NCBI GenBank assembly: GCA_001298575.1
Contig: LJCV01000177.1
Span: 1 to 64,000, forward strand
DNA from: Actinobacteria bacterium OK074
GTDB lineage: Bacteria; Actinomycetota; Actinomycetes; Streptomycetales; Streptomycetaceae
Length of the DNA stretch: 64,000 nucleotides
Direction: 5' to 3'
Positions 26,005 through 35,009 of this stretch are shown here, in pieces. Numbering within the stretch: the stretch's first letter is position 1; each line of letters begins with the position of its first letter. Both the position numbers and the translations under genes were made by a program. Below the pieces are notes generated by a model, which was given only the letters and a program-made list of their open reading frames with translations, did not search any database and had not been told where the DNA came from.

Positions 26005-26982
26005 GTGAGCAGGCTCCAGGTCGTCAGCGGCAAGGGCGGGACCGGAAAGACCACGGTCGCCGCGGCACTCGCGCTCGCCCTCGCGACAGAGGGCAAGCGC
26101 ACACTTCTCGTGGAGGTGGAGGGAAGGCAGGGCATCGCGCAGCTCTTCGAGGCGGAGGCGCTGCCGTACGAGGAACGGAAGATCGCCGTCGCGCCCGGGG
26201 GCGGTGAGGTGTACGCGCTGGCCATCGACGCCGAACTGGCCCTGCTGGACTACCTCCAGATGTTCTACAAACTGGGCGGCGCCGGGCGGGCGCTGAAGAA
26301 GCTCGGCGCGATCGACTTCGCCACCACGATCGCGCCCGGCGTACGCGACGTCCTGCTGACCGGCAAGGCGTGCGAGGCGGTGCGCCGCAAGGACAAGAGC
26401 GGGCGCTTCGTGTACGACCACGTGGTGATGGACGCCCCGCCCACGGGCCGCATCACCCGCTTCCTGAACGTGAACGACGAGGTGGCCGGGCTCGCCAAGA
26501 TCGGCCCGATACACAACCAGGCCCAGGCCGTGATGCGCGTCCTGAAGTCCGGCGAGACCGCGGTGCACATGGTGACGCTCCTGGAGGAGATGCCCGTCCA
26601 GGAGACCGCCGACGGCATCACCGAGCTGAGGGCGGCCGGGCTCCCGGTCGGCCGGATCATCGTGAACATGGTCCGCCCCGCGATCCTGGACGACGCCGAT
26701 CTCGCGCTCCTGGACGGCGTCGACCGCACCGCCGTCGCACGCGCGCTGTCCTCAGCCGGGCTCGGCGGCGCGCGGCGCGGACAGGGCGCCGCACGGCTCG
26801 TGGAACCGCTCCTGGAGCAGGCCGGGGAGTACGCCGAACGGCACGCCCTGGAGCACGAACAGCGGGCCGTGCTCACCGATCTGGGCCTGCCGCTGCACGA
26901 ACTGCCGCTGCTCTCCGAGGGCATGGCCCTGGCGGGCCTGTACGAACTGGCCGAGGAACTGCGTCAGCAGGGGGTCTCATGA
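26005..26982 (+). CDS. ArsA/Get3-like ATPase, first of a pair
   Basis: 325 residues. The P-loop KGGTGKTTVAAALALALA lies at the N-terminus (deviant Walker A, residues ~10-17), with LLVEVEGRQG as switch I and VVMDAPPTGRITRFL as Walker B/switch II. The family dimerises around nucleotide to act on metalloid export or on membrane-protein clients; no ars genes are nearby. Equivalent to SCO3577 and Rv3679, which in mycobacteria form a heterodimeric anion-transporter-like ATPase with Rv3680. It overlaps the second ATPase gene (ATGA). Confidence 0.85.
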   Translation: MSRLQVVSGKGGTGKTTVAAALALALATEGKRTLLVEVEGRQGIAQLFEAEALPYEERKIAVAPGGGEVYALAIDAELALLDYLQMFYKLGGAGRALKKLGAIDFATTIAPGVRDVLLTGKACEAVRRKDKSGRFVYDHVVMDAPPTGRITRFLNVNDEVAGLAKIGPIHNQAQAVMRVLKSGETAVHMVTLLEEMPVQETADGITELRAAGLPVGRIIVNMVRPAILDDADLALLDGVDRTAVARALSSAGLGGARRGQGAARLVEPLLEQAGEYAERHALEHEQRAVLTDLGLPLHELPLLSEGMALAGLYELAEELRQQGVS

Positions 26983-28445
26983 GCCTGAACCCGGCACACG
27001 TGCTGGACGTCGATCCGCTGCTGGACGACCCGAAGACCCGCATCGTGGTGTGCTGCGGCTCCGGCGGCGTCGGCAAGACGACCACGGCCGCCGCCCTCGG
27101 GCTGCGCGCCGCCGAACGCGGGCGCAAGGTGGTGGTGCTGACCATCGACCCGGCGCGCCGCCTGGCCCAGTCCATGGGCATCGACGCGCTGGACAACACC
27201 CCGCGCCGGGTGAAGGGCATCGACGAGGAGGCCGGCGGCGAACTGCACGCCATGATGCTCGACATGAAGCGCACGTTCGACGAGATCGTCGAGGCGCACG
27301 CGGATCCCGAGCGGGCCGCGGCCATCCTGGGCAACCCGTTCTACCAGTCGCTCTCGGCGGGCTTCGCGGGCACGCAGGAGTACATGGCTATGGAGAAGCT
27401 GGGCCAGCTGCGCGCGCGGCACGACTGGGACCTGATCGTCGTCGACACCCCGCCGTCGCGTTCGGCGCTCGACTTCCTGGACGCGCCGAAGCGGCTCGGC
27501 TCCTTCCTGGACGGCAAGCTGATCCGGCTGCTGCTCGCCCCGGCGAAGGTCGGCGGGCGCGCGGGGATGAAGTTCCTGAACGTCGGCATGTCGATGATGA
27601 CGGGCGTCCTGGGAAAGGTGCTGGGCGGTCAGTTCCTGAAGGACGTGCAGACGTTCGTGGCGGCGATGGACTCGATGTTCGGCGGGTTCCGCACGCGCGC
27701 GGACGCCACGTACAAACTCCTCCAGGCGCCCGGTACGGCGTTCCTGGTGGTCGCGGCGCCGGAGCGGGACGCGCTGCGGGAGGCCGCCTACTTCGTGGAG
27801 CGGCTGGCCGCCGAGGACATGCCGTTCGCCGGGCTGGTTCTCAACCGGGTGCACGGCAGCGGCGCGGCCCAGCTGTCGGCCGAGCGCGCGCTGTCCGCGG
27901 CGGAGAACCTGGACGAGTCGGTGGCCGAGGACGGTTCCGAAGGTTCCGGCGGTGTTGCAGAAAATCTTGAAGAGCCCGGCATTGTCGATCAGGTGGGCGG
28001 GAAAGCAGTACTTCGTAACTCTCCCGACACGTACGGCAGTTCAGATCCGGACACGTCCGCAGCCCCGGCCGCCGCCTCCGCTTCCGACGATGGCTCCCCC
28101 GCCGCCGAAGAAGACACCGAGGACAACGCCGAGCAGGGACGGACCGCGCGGCACGCACGCGTGGCCGAGCGGCGGCCCGCCGGATCCGACGACGCCGTGG
28201 ACATACTCACCGCGGGGCTGCTGCGACTGCACGCCGAGCGCATGCAGTTGCTCTCCCGCGAGCAGCGCACGCGCGACCGCTTCACCGCGCTCCACCCCGA
28301 GGTGGCCGTGGCGGAGGTGGCCGCGCTCCCCGGCGACGTGCACGACCTCACGGGCCTGCGGGACATCGGCGAGCGCCTCGCGGGGACGGCCGCGCGCGCG
28401 ACGACGAGCGGCACGGAAGGCGATGAGGGCATGGAGAAGTCGTAG
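26979..28445 (+). CDS. ArsA/Get3-like ATPase, second of a pair, with low-complexity insert
   Basis: 488 residues. P-loop CCGSGGVGKTTTAAALGL (residues ~24-41), switch I VVVLTIDPARRLAQSM, Walker B LIVVDTPPSRSALDFL. Residues ~310-400 are a Ser/Ala/Glu/Asp-rich insert separating the conserved core from a C-terminal helical segment (LTAGLLRLHAERMQLLSREQ). Within the insert, positions about 27945-28025 are noticeably AT-richer than the flanks. Start ATG 26979, coupled to the first ATPase gene; the two products probably form a heterodimer as proposed for Rv3679-Rv3680. Confidence 0.85.
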   Translation: MSLNPAHVLDVDPLLDDPKTRIVVCCGSGGVGKTTTAAALGLRAAERGRKVVVLTIDPARRLAQSMGIDALDNTPRRVKGIDEEAGGELHAMMLDMKRTFDEIVEAHADPERAAAILGNPFYQSLSAGFAGTQEYMAMEKLGQLRARHDWDLIVVDTPPSRSALDFLDAPKRLGSFLDGKLIRLLLAPAKVGGRAGMKFLNVGMSMMTGVLGKVLGGQFLKDVQTFVAAMDSMFGGFRTRADATYKLLQAPGTAFLVVAAPERDALREAAYFVERLAAEDMPFAGLVLNRVHGSGAAQLSAERALSAAENLDESVAEDGSEGSGGVAENLEEPGIVDQVGGKAVLRNSPDTYGSSDPDTSAAPAAASASDDGSPAAEEDTEDNAEQGRTARHARVAERRPAGSDDAVDILTAGLLRLHAERMQLLSREQRTRDRFTALHPEVAVAEVAALPGDVHDLTGLRDIGERLAGTAARATTSGTEGDEGMEKS

Positions 28446-28846
28446 GGCGGCTTCTGTCGCCGTAGGACGACGGCAGCGTCGTAGACGACAGACGCAGCGT
28501 CGTAGACGACAGACGACGACGGCAGCGGTCGTAGAACCGGCGCGTGGCCGCCGAGCGAACACGGAGGGCATGCCGGAGGCGACCCCGGCCGCGAACTCGC
28601 GGCCAACACGGCGCGCAGCAGAGCGACTTGACCCACAGTCACAGCCCACAGTCGCCCGCGGCACAACAAGCACCGCACGCACCTAACGCAGCGACAGCGA
28701 CACAGACACAGGCGCACAAGGCACTACGAACACCCCACGCACCCACACCAGTCCCGCCCAGAACGAACGCACCCGCCCGGTTCGAACACCGCCGGCCGCA
28801 ACCTCACCGGCGGTGGTGGTCTCAGGCGCCCCAGGACGCCCGCTTC
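28446..28846. other. Gap between convergent genes, no gene seen
   Basis: These 400 bases separate the second ATPase gene from wblA, which converge. Near the left end is a perfect 21-bp tandem duplication. The middle (about 28620-28760) is rich in CACA and ACAC steps with no structure that I can identify, and the open frames here are inconsistent in codon bias. Confidence 0.6.
28474..28515 (+). repeat. Perfect 21-bp tandem duplication
   Basis: CAGCGTCGTAGACGACAGAC plus G occurs at 28474-28494 and again directly at 28495-28515 with no mismatch or gap. Each unit contains GTCGTAGACGAC, itself an imperfect palindrome. It begins 29 bases after the ATPase stop. Confidence 0.9.
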
Positions 28847-29185
28847 TCACCCCACGGCCGCGTAGTTCTCGTACATCTCGTCGTCGTCCAGAGGAAGCAG
28901 ACCCGCGCCGCGCTCGTACTCGGTGCGTGCGGTTTCGAGCAGGCGACGCCATGAGGTGACGGTCGGTCGCCGACGCAGCAACGCGCGGCGCTCCCGTTCC
29001 GTCATGCCACCCCACACGCCGAATTCGACGCGGTTGTCGAGCGCGTCGGCGAGGCACTCCGTGCGTACCGGACATCCGGTGCACACTGCCTTGGCCCTGT
29101 TCTGCGCTGCTCCCTGAACGAACAGTTCATCCGGATCGGTAGTGCGGCAGGCCGCCTGCGCACTCCAGTCGGTTACCCAGCCCAT
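28847..29185 (-). CDS. wblA: WhiB-like regulator WblA
   Basis: 112 residues, the exact length I recall for S. coelicolor WblA (SCO3579). The four [4Fe-4S] ligands are in ACRTTDP and VCTGCPVRTEC (C-x29-C-x2-C-x5-C), followed by the WhiB turn GVWGGMTERERRALLRR. The protein is an iron-sulfur transcription partner of sigma factor that promotes sporulation and represses antibiotic production; its loss switches on silent clusters, so it may act on the polyketide cluster in this window. ATG at 29185 (MGWVTDWSAQ) is chosen over 29242 because it gives the family length; GAGAGGA lies upstream. Confidence 0.95.
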   Translation of the reverse strand: MGWVTDWSAQAACRTTDPDELFVQGAAQNRAKAVCTGCPVRTECLADALDNRVEFGVWGGMTERERRALLRRRPTVTSWRRLLETARTEYERGAGLLPLDDDEMYENYAAVG

Positions 29186-29758
29186 ACCGGCGCCGTCCTC
29201 TCCCGAATCGAGGCTCCCCCACGGCGACGGCGGCATATTCACCGCCGCCAGTTGAGGACGTTACGGAAGGTGGGCACAGCGCAACACCCCCTTCGGGCCC
29301 AATCTTGCATGGTCCGAACGGACTATGGGTAAGCGGCAGATCACCCGGGGGAGTGAGCTGGCGACATACATGATTTTCCCGGCAAACCAGGGCAGTTCCC
29401 ATGAGTCACAACGGATGTCCAGTGACACACAAGGTGGAATCGGACACGGGGCGCACAAAAAAATTGGGGGAACACCGGAACGATTCGGGGTCGCCGGCCG
29501 TACTTGATACAAGGGCCCGTCGCTGTGACAGCTGTGAGCAGCTTAGGCCAAGGCATATACGCGTGTCCGGCGAATGAGAACGTAGACACCCTCACGTTGC
29601 CCGCGCCCCCCCGGACCGCCGGAGGACGGGAAGGCGGGAGGGCGAGAGCGGGACGCCAGGTGCTAGATGTCAGGTGCCAGGCCGCCGCAATTGTCACGAT
29701 CCGGTGCCCGAACATCCCGAGGAACAACCGCTCCTTCGGAACGCCCTCACCTACGGAT
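29186..29758. promoter_or_regulatory. Long wblA / penicillin-binding-protein divergent region
   Basis: About 570 bases with no gene. Long leaders upstream of wblA are usual. I note a near-palindrome GTCCGAACGGAC at 29312-29323, an A-run at 29457-29463, and several AT-rich islands (for example around 29365-29385) that could be promoters. Open frames across it change strand and lack codon bias. Confidence 0.5.
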
Positions 29759-29764
29759 TAGGCT
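29759..29764 (+). promoter_or_regulatory. -10 element of a likely leaderless promoter
   Basis: TAGGCT, identical to the element before the ArsA-like gene at 25992, ends 6 bases before the ATG of the penicillin-binding protein gene. The sequence between is GCCCCC with no Shine-Dalgarno, so transcription probably starts at the A of the ATG. Confidence 0.55.
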
Positions 29765-29770
29765 GCCCCC

Positions 29771-32098
29771 ATGCCAAAGAAGCGCTCGGGCGGGGGCCTG
29801 TCCCCCATGCAGCAGGCCGCGAAGTTCCTCGGGGTGAGTGTCCTCGCGGGGGCGGTGATGGCCGGTATCGCGATGCCGGCCGCCGGTGCGCTGGGGCTCG
29901 CCGCCAAGGGGACCGTGCAGAGTTTCGACGACATCCCGGCGAACCTGAAGAGCCCGCAGCTGAGCCAGAGCACCACCATCCTGGACGCCGACGGCGGCAA
30001 GATCGCGACGGTGTTCTCGCGCGACCGCACGGTGGTGGAACTCAAGGACATCTCGCCGTACATGCAGAAGGCGATCGTCGCGATCGAGGACGCGCGCTAC
30101 TACAAACACGGCGCGATCGACCTGAAGGGCGTCCTGCGCGCGGTCAACGCGAACGCCCGCAGCGGCGGCGTGGAAGAAGGCGCGTCCACGCTGACGCAGC
30201 AGTTGGTGAAGAACTACTTCATCGAGGAGGCCGGCGACGACCCGACGAAGGTCGCCCAGGCCACTCAGCAGACGATCGGCCGCAAGATCCGCGAGCTGAA
30301 GTACGCGATCCAGCTGGAAGAAAAGCTCGGAAAGAAAAGAATTCTCGCGAACTACCTGAACATCACGTTCTTCGGGCAGCAGGCATACGGCGTCGAGGCG
30401 GCCTCCCAGCGGTACTTCTCCAAGCACGCCAAGGACCTCAACCTCCAGCAGTCGGCGCTGCTCGCGGGCATCGTCCAGTCCCCCACGCGCTACGACCCCG
30501 TGAACGACGAGGCGGAGGCCAAGAAGCGCCGCAACGTCGTGTTGCAGCGCATGGCCGACCTCGGTGACGTCTCGCAGGCGGAGGCCGACAAGGCGAAGGC
30601 AACCGACCTCGGCCTGAAGGTGAGCCAGCCGAAGAACGGCTGCATCACCGCGGTCAAGGGCGCGGGCTTCTTCTGCGACTACGTGCGCGAGGTGTTCCTG
30701 AACGACCCGGTGTTCGGCAAGACCCGCGAGACCCGCGCCCAGGTGTGGAACCGCGGCGGTCTGACGATCCGTACGACGCTGGACCCGCAGGCGCAGGAAT
30801 CGGCCGAGGCATCGATCAAGAACCACGTCTACAAGAGCGACTCCGTGGCCACCGCGGCGACGATCGTGCAGCCCGGCACAGGCAAGATCCTCGCCATGGG
30901 CCAGTCGCGGCCGTACGGCTTCGGCAAGAACGAGACGCAGATCAACCTCTCGGTGGACCAGGACATGGGCGGCGGGGCCGGCTACCAGCCGGGTTCGACT
31001 TTCAAACCCATTGTGGCCGCCGCCGCGATCGAGGGCGGCATGTCGGCGACGCAGACGTTCTCGTCGCCGTACGAGATGGAATATCCGTCCCCGGTCTCGA
31101 TCTGCGACAACAAGAAGTGGGTCAACAGCGACGGCACGAAGCTGACGAACGAGAACGAGTCGGAAGTCGGGCCGATGGGCATGAAGGAGGCGACCGCGAA
31201 GTCGGTCAACACCTACTACGTGCAGCTGATCTCCGACATCGGCATCTGCCCGGTCGTCGACATGGCCAAGAAGATGGGCGTCAACCGCGCCGACGGCGAC
31301 CAGATCACGCAGGCCCCGTCGATCGCGCTCGGCACCCAGGAGATGTCCCCGCTGACGATGGCGAACGCGTACGCGACCTTCGCCAACGAGGGCACGTACT
31401 GCACGCCGATCGCCATCGAGTCGATCACGCAGAAGGTCGGCGACAAGGAGAAGTCGCTCGCCGTCCCGAAGTCGACGTGCTCGCGCGCGATGACCAAGAC
31501 CACGGCCGACACCATCAACACGCTCCTCAAGGGCGTGGTCGAGGACGGTACGGGTACGGAGGCGGGCCTCGGCTCCGGCCGCCCCAGCGCCGGTAAGACG
31601 GGTACGACGGACGGCCGGTACGCGGCCTGGTTCGTCGGCTACACGCCGAACATGGCCGGCGCGGTCTGGGTCGGCGACCCGGCCCACAAGCGCCAGATGA
31701 CCCAGATCTCCATCGGCGGCGTCTACCACTCCAAGGTCTACGGCGGCGAGGTCCCCGGACCGATCTGGCGCGACATGATGTCGGGCGCCCTCCAGGGCAA
31801 GCCGGCCCCTGACTTCACCCTGGTCAACATCCCCGACGGGAACGGTGATAAGGGAAAAGGGGACGGCAGCGACAACGGGAACGGAGGTGACGACGGCAAC
31901 AACGGTGACACCACCGGCGGGCTGATCGGCGGCCTCCTGGGCGGCACGACGGGCGACACCACCAGCACCGGCGGCACGACCACGGGCGGCACGGACGGCG
32001 GCACCTCGACCCCGACCCCGTCCTTCTCCCTGCCGGAGGGCTGGTTCCAGGGGCAGAGCAACAGCGGGGGGAACGGCAACGGGGGGCGGACCGGGTAG
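29771..32098 (+). CDS. Class A penicillin-binding protein (PonA2-like)
   Basis: Bifunctional peptidoglycan synthase, 775 residues, anchored by one N-terminal membrane helix (residues ~18-45). The GT51 glycosyltransferase domain shows IEDARYYKHGAIDLKG with the catalytic Glu and EGASTLTQQLVKNYF. The transpeptidase domain shows the Ser motif GSTFKP, the SVN motif in AKSVNTYY and KTGT in SAGKTGTTDGRYAAWF. The C-terminal ~95 residues are a Gly/Asn/Asp/Thr-rich tail without a PASTA domain. Adjacent to wblA as SCO3579-SCO3580 and as whiB4-ponA2 in mycobacteria. Confidence 0.93.
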   Translation: MPKKRSGGGLSPMQQAAKFLGVSVLAGAVMAGIAMPAAGALGLAAKGTVQSFDDIPANLKSPQLSQSTTILDADGGKIATVFSRDRTVVELKDISPYMQKAIVAIEDARYYKHGAIDLKGVLRAVNANARSGGVEEGASTLTQQLVKNYFIEEAGDDPTKVAQATQQTIGRKIRELKYAIQLEEKLGKKRILANYLNITFFGQQAYGVEAASQRYFSKHAKDLNLQQSALLAGIVQSPTRYDPVNDEAEAKKRRNVVLQRMADLGDVSQAEADKAKATDLGLKVSQPKNGCITAVKGAGFFCDYVREVFLNDPVFGKTRETRAQVWNRGGLTIRTTLDPQAQESAEASIKNHVYKSDSVATAATIVQPGTGKILAMGQSRPYGFGKNETQINLSVDQDMGGGAGYQPGSTFKPIVAAAAIEGGMSATQTFSSPYEMEYPSPVSICDNKKWVNSDGTKLTNENESEVGPMGMKEATAKSVNTYYVQLISDIGICPVVDMAKKMGVNRADGDQITQAPSIALGTQEMSPLTMANAYATFANEGTYCTPIAIESITQKVGDKEKSLAVPKSTCSRAMTKTTADTINTLLKGVVEDGTGTEAGLGSGRPSAGKTGTTDGRYAAWFVGYTPNMAGAVWVGDPAHKRQMTQISIGGVYHSKVYGGEVPGPIWRDMMSGALQGKPAPDFTLVNIPDGNGDKGKGDGSDNGNGGDDGNNGDTTGGLIGGLLGGTTGDTTSTGGTTTGGTDGGTSTPTPSFSLPEGWFQGQSNSGGNGNGGRTG

Positions 32099-32226
32099 CG
32101 GCTGCCCGAGCGGGAGGCCGGGCCGGGCGATCGGGCCCGGGGCGGATGGCAGGGCTGGATGGCCGGGCTGGATGGCCGGGCCGGATGGTTTGTCGTCGGT
32201 CGGCCACTCCCCTACAGGGCTTTGTA

Positions 32227-32275
32227 TACGGCGTTGGGGGCGCCCCTTGTTTTAAGGGACGCCCCCAACGCCGTA
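32227..32275. terminator. Long hairpin between convergent genes
   Basis: A 16-bp perfect inverted repeat (TACGGCGTTGGGGGCG at 32227-32242 and its complement at 32260-32275) encloses a second 5-bp stem (CCCTT/AAGGG). It sits between the penicillin-binding protein gene and the YqeY-like gene, which converge. There is no T-tract on either side, so it is a factor-independent-like hairpin without tail, the common form in Streptomyces, and symmetrical for both directions. Confidence 0.65.
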
Positions 32276-32358
32276 CGCGCGCGTGAGCGAGTTTGGGTGG
32301 CTCAGCAGCTCTGCGGCTCAGTGGCTTTGTAGCTCAGTGGCTTTGTGGCCGGGGCCGG

Positions 32359-32826
32359 TCAGCCGCCCGCGAGGAGTTGCTTGACGGCGGCGGCGACGCG
32401 GCCGCCCTCCGCCTGGCCGGCCACCTTCGGGTTCACGATCTTCATGACCTGGCCCATCGCGCGCGGCCCCTCGGCCCCGGCCGCCTTCGCCTCCTCGACG
32501 GCCGCGGCGACGATCTGCCGCAGTTCGTCGTCGGACAGCTGCTTGGGCAGGTACACGGCGAGCAGCTCGCCCTCCGCCTTCTCCCGCTCGGCCTGCTCGG
32601 GGCGCCCGCCCTGCGCGAACGCCTCGGCCGCCTCACGGCGCTTCTTCGCCTCGCGGGTGATCACCTTGGTGACCTCCTCGTCGGAGAGTTCGCGCTTCTC
32701 CGTACCGGCGACCTCTTCCTTCGTGATGGCGGTGAGGGTCAGCCGGAGCGTCGAGGAGCGCAGCTCGTCGCGTTCCTTGATCGCCGCGTTGAGGTCTTCC
32801 TTGAGCTTCGCCTTGAGGGTGGTCAT
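32359..32826 (-). CDS. YqeY/GatB-domain protein
   Basis: 155 residues. Typical of the YqeY family: MTTLKAKLKEDLNAAIKERD, then LRLTLTAITKEEVAG, a middle segment with YLPKQLSDDELRQIV, and the end GPRAMGQVMKIVNPKVAGQA followed by VAAAVKQLL, which is the tRNA-binding-like GatB tail domain. The biochemical role is not established; the fold is shared with the C-terminal domain of the amidotransferase subunit GatB. ATG at 32826. Confidence 0.9.
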   Translation of the reverse strand: MTTLKAKLKEDLNAAIKERDELRSSTLRLTLTAITKEEVAGTEKRELSDEEVTKVITREAKKRREAAEAFAQGGRPEQAEREKAEGELLAVYLPKQLSDDELRQIVAAAVEEAKAAGAEGPRAMGQVMKIVNPKVAGQAEGGRVAAAVKQLLAGG

Positions 32827-32922
32827 GGGGTCGATTGTCGCAGGTGCGGGGAGGGCGGTGCGCCTTGATTTACTGGGGTGTTCGGGGGCGACCGGGGAGC
32901 GCGCCCGGAAGGCAGTCCGGAG

Positions 32923-32931
32923 TTATCCACA
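32923..32931. promoter_or_regulatory. DnaA box (TTATCCACA)
   Basis: An exact TTATCCACA identical to the one at 25953, here 41 bases before the phosphoesterase start and in the divergent space from the YqeY-like gene. Confidence 0.5.
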
Positions 32932-32971
32932 GGCGGCGCGGAGGGCTGTCGGACTCTGACACGATGTTCGT

Positions 32972-33901
32972 ATGCGAGCGCGATACGGAGTACCCCTGGG
33001 AATCACGGCGGTTGCCGCCGCCGGACTGCTTTACTCGGCCGGTTTCGAGGTCCGTTCCTTCCGGCTGCGACGGATCACGGTCCCGGTCCTGCCGCCGGGG
33101 GCACGGCCGTTGCGCGTGCTCCAGGTGTCCGACATCCACATGGTGAGCGGACAGCGCAAGAAACAGCGCTGGCTGCGCTCGCTGGCGGGCCTGCGCCCCG
33201 ACTTCGTGATCAACACCGGCGACAACCTCTCCGACCCCGAGGGTGTCCCGGAGGTCCTGGACGCGCTGGGCCCGCTGATGCAGTTCCCGGGCGCGTACGT
33301 CTTCGGTTCGAACGACTACTACGGCCCCAAACTCCGCAACCCCGCCCGCTACTTGACGGAGAAGACGAAGGGCCGCCACGGCCTGAACGGCAACGCGCCC
33401 GCCGTGCAGGCGATCCACAACCCGTGGGAGGACCTGCGGGACGGCTTCGACGCGGCGGGCTGGCTGAACCTGACGAACACGCGGGACACCCTGAAGATCG
33501 AGGGCATGTCGATAGAGCTGACCGGCCTGGACGACCCGCACATCAAGCGCGACCGCTACGCGCGCGTGGCGGGCGGCCCGTCGGCGTCGGCGGACTTCTC
33601 GATGGGCGTGGTGCACGCGCCGTACCTGCGCAGCCTGGACGCGTTCACGGCGGACGGCTACCCGCTGATCCTGGCCGGCCACACGCACGGCGGCCAGCTG
33701 TGCGTCCCGTTCTACGGCGCCCTGGTCACCAACTGCGACCTGGACACGGACCGGGTGAAGGGCCTGTCCCGGCACCAGGCGGAGGGTCGGACGTCGTACC
33801 TGCATGTCTCGGCGGGCTGCGGCACGAACCGCTACACGCCGGTACGGTTCGCCTGCCCGCCGGAGGCGTCGCTGCTGACGCTGGTAGGGAGGGACGGATA
33901 A
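32972..33901 (+). CDS. Membrane-anchored metallophosphoesterase
   Basis: 309 residues. One N-terminal membrane helix (about residues 7-25) precedes a calcineurin-like domain with metal motifs VSDIHM, NTGDNL, GSNDYYGP and LAGHTHGGQL. Typical of the YkuE/YaeI group, which hydrolyses phosphodiester or lipid phosphates at the membrane. Corresponds to Rv3683. ATG at 32972 has no Shine-Dalgarno in the preceding ten bases. Confidence 0.9.
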   Translation: MRARYGVPLGITAVAAAGLLYSAGFEVRSFRLRRITVPVLPPGARPLRVLQVSDIHMVSGQRKKQRWLRSLAGLRPDFVINTGDNLSDPEGVPEVLDALGPLMQFPGAYVFGSNDYYGPKLRNPARYLTEKTKGRHGLNGNAPAVQAIHNPWEDLRDGFDAAGWLNLTNTRDTLKIEGMSIELTGLDDPHIKRDRYARVAGGPSASADFSMGVVHAPYLRSLDAFTADGYPLILAGHTHGGQLCVPFYGALVTNCDLDTDRVKGLSRHQAEGRTSYLHVSAGCGTNRYTPVRFACPPEASLLTLVGRDG

Positions 33902-34005
33902 GGAGCAGGAGGCAGCCAAGGAGCAGAAGCGGGAGCGGGAGCAGCACGTAACCCACCCGGCCCGCCCGTATCGCCCGTTTTGTCGCCCCCGCCTAGCGTG
34001 AAGGC

Positions 34006-34878
34006 ATGATCACGCCGATACCCAGGGACATCCCGGAACTCCCCCCGATTCCGGGCGTGCCCGTGCTGATGCCGTCCGACGTTCCCGCGGCGGCGGTGGT
34101 GACCCCCGTCAGCCGCCCACTGGTGGCGGCCTTCCGCCTCCTGGTCGCCCTGGCGGCGTTCACGGGCGTGACGCTCGCACTGCTCCAGGGCAGACCGGTG
34201 CGGGCGCTGAGTCTCTTCGCGGTACAGAGCGGCGTGCTGGTGGCGCTGGTGTTCACGGCATCGGCACAGCGGGCATGGACGGCCCGCCGCCCGCTGCCGT
34301 CGGCGATCACGGGCGGGACGCTGCTCTACGCGACGATCACGGGCCTGGTGCACCACGTACTGCTGACGCACGGCCCGTCGTCGTTCACGACACCGGGAAG
34401 GCTGCCCGACGGTTCCACCACCGCCGACGGTACCGGCCTGTCGGGACTCGTCGGCCCGAACACCTGGCCCCTGTTCACCCACCACCCCTGGCCAACGCTC
34501 GCCGGCCACCTCCTGCACACGGTGATCCCGGTCGCGGCGGCCCTGGACTGGTTGCTCCTGACCACCCCCGGCCGCCTGGCCCTGCGCCAGGCAACGGCAT
34601 GGCTCCTCTACCCCCTGGCATACCTGGCGTTGACCCTGACCCGAGGCGAACTCCTGCCGCCGGACACCCCCGGAGGCCGCTACCTCTACCCCTTCCTGGA
34701 CGTCGACCACCACGGCTACAAAACCGTCCTGGGCAACGCCCTCCTCCTCGGCCTGTCCATCTACGCACTGGGCGTCCTCCTGGTCACCCTCGACCACATC
34801 CGCCCGGACCCAACCCGCCGCCGAGCCGACCGCCACCGCCCCAAAACCGGATTTCGTCTCCGGCCACCGGTGGGCTAA
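34006..34878 (+). CDS. Pr6Pr-like integral membrane protein
   Basis: 290 residues with about six hydrophobic segments between residues 38 and 265. The features [20 protein letters not shown] and [20 protein letters not shown], with His pairs and the [11 protein letters not shown] motif, resemble the Pr6Pr family of predicted six-helix proteins. Function unknown; no partner gene is evident. TAGCGT ends six bases before the ATG, followed by GAAGGC, so a leaderless or short-leader transcript is likely. Last core gene before the tRNA. Confidence 0.75.
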   Translation: MITPIPRDIPELPPIPGVPVLMPSDVPAAAVVTPVSRPLVAAFRLLVALAAFTGVTLALLQGRPVRALSLFAVQSGVLVALVFTASAQRAWTARRPLPSAITGGTLLYATITGLVHHVLLTHGPSSFTTPGRLPDGSTTADGTGLSGLVGPNTWPLFTHHPWPTLAGHLLHTVIPVAAALDWLLLTTPGRLALRQATAWLLYPLAYLALTLTRGELLPPDTPGGRYLYPFLDVDHHGYKTVLGNALLLGLSIYALGVLLVTLDHIRPDPTRRRADRHRPKTGFRLRPPVG

Positions 34879-34919
34879 AGTAAACGACGTCGCCGCGACA
34901 AGCAGAACAGCAGCGACAT

Positions 34920-34993
34920 CGGGGTGTAGCGCAGCTTGGCAGCGCGCTTCGTTCGGGACGAAGAGGTCGTGGGTTCAAATCCCGCCACCCCGA
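34920..34993 (+). tRNA. tRNA-Pro (anticodon CGG)
   Basis: A complete 74-base cloverleaf: acceptor stem CGGGGTG (34920-34926) pairs with CACCCCG (34986-34992), discriminator A; anticodon stem CTTCG/CGAAG with loop TTCGGGA giving anticodon CGG; T-arm with GGTTCAAAT. CCA is not encoded. tRNA-Pro genes are integration sites for actinomycete elements such as pSAM2. It marks the point where conserved gene order ends and the polyketide cluster begins. Confidence 0.95.
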
Positions 34994-35009
34994 CAGGGAA
35001 GTACCAAAT

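Noticed and set aside
28474..28515. CRISPR array
   Set aside because: Two abutting 21-bp units without spacers are a tandem duplication; no cas genes or spaced repeats occur anywhere in the window.
32320..32350. tRNA-like string GTAGCTCAGTGGC near 32329
   Set aside because: It resembles a D-arm but no acceptor, anticodon or T-arm pairing surrounds it; it is part of a short direct repeat (CTCAGTGGCTTTGT twice).
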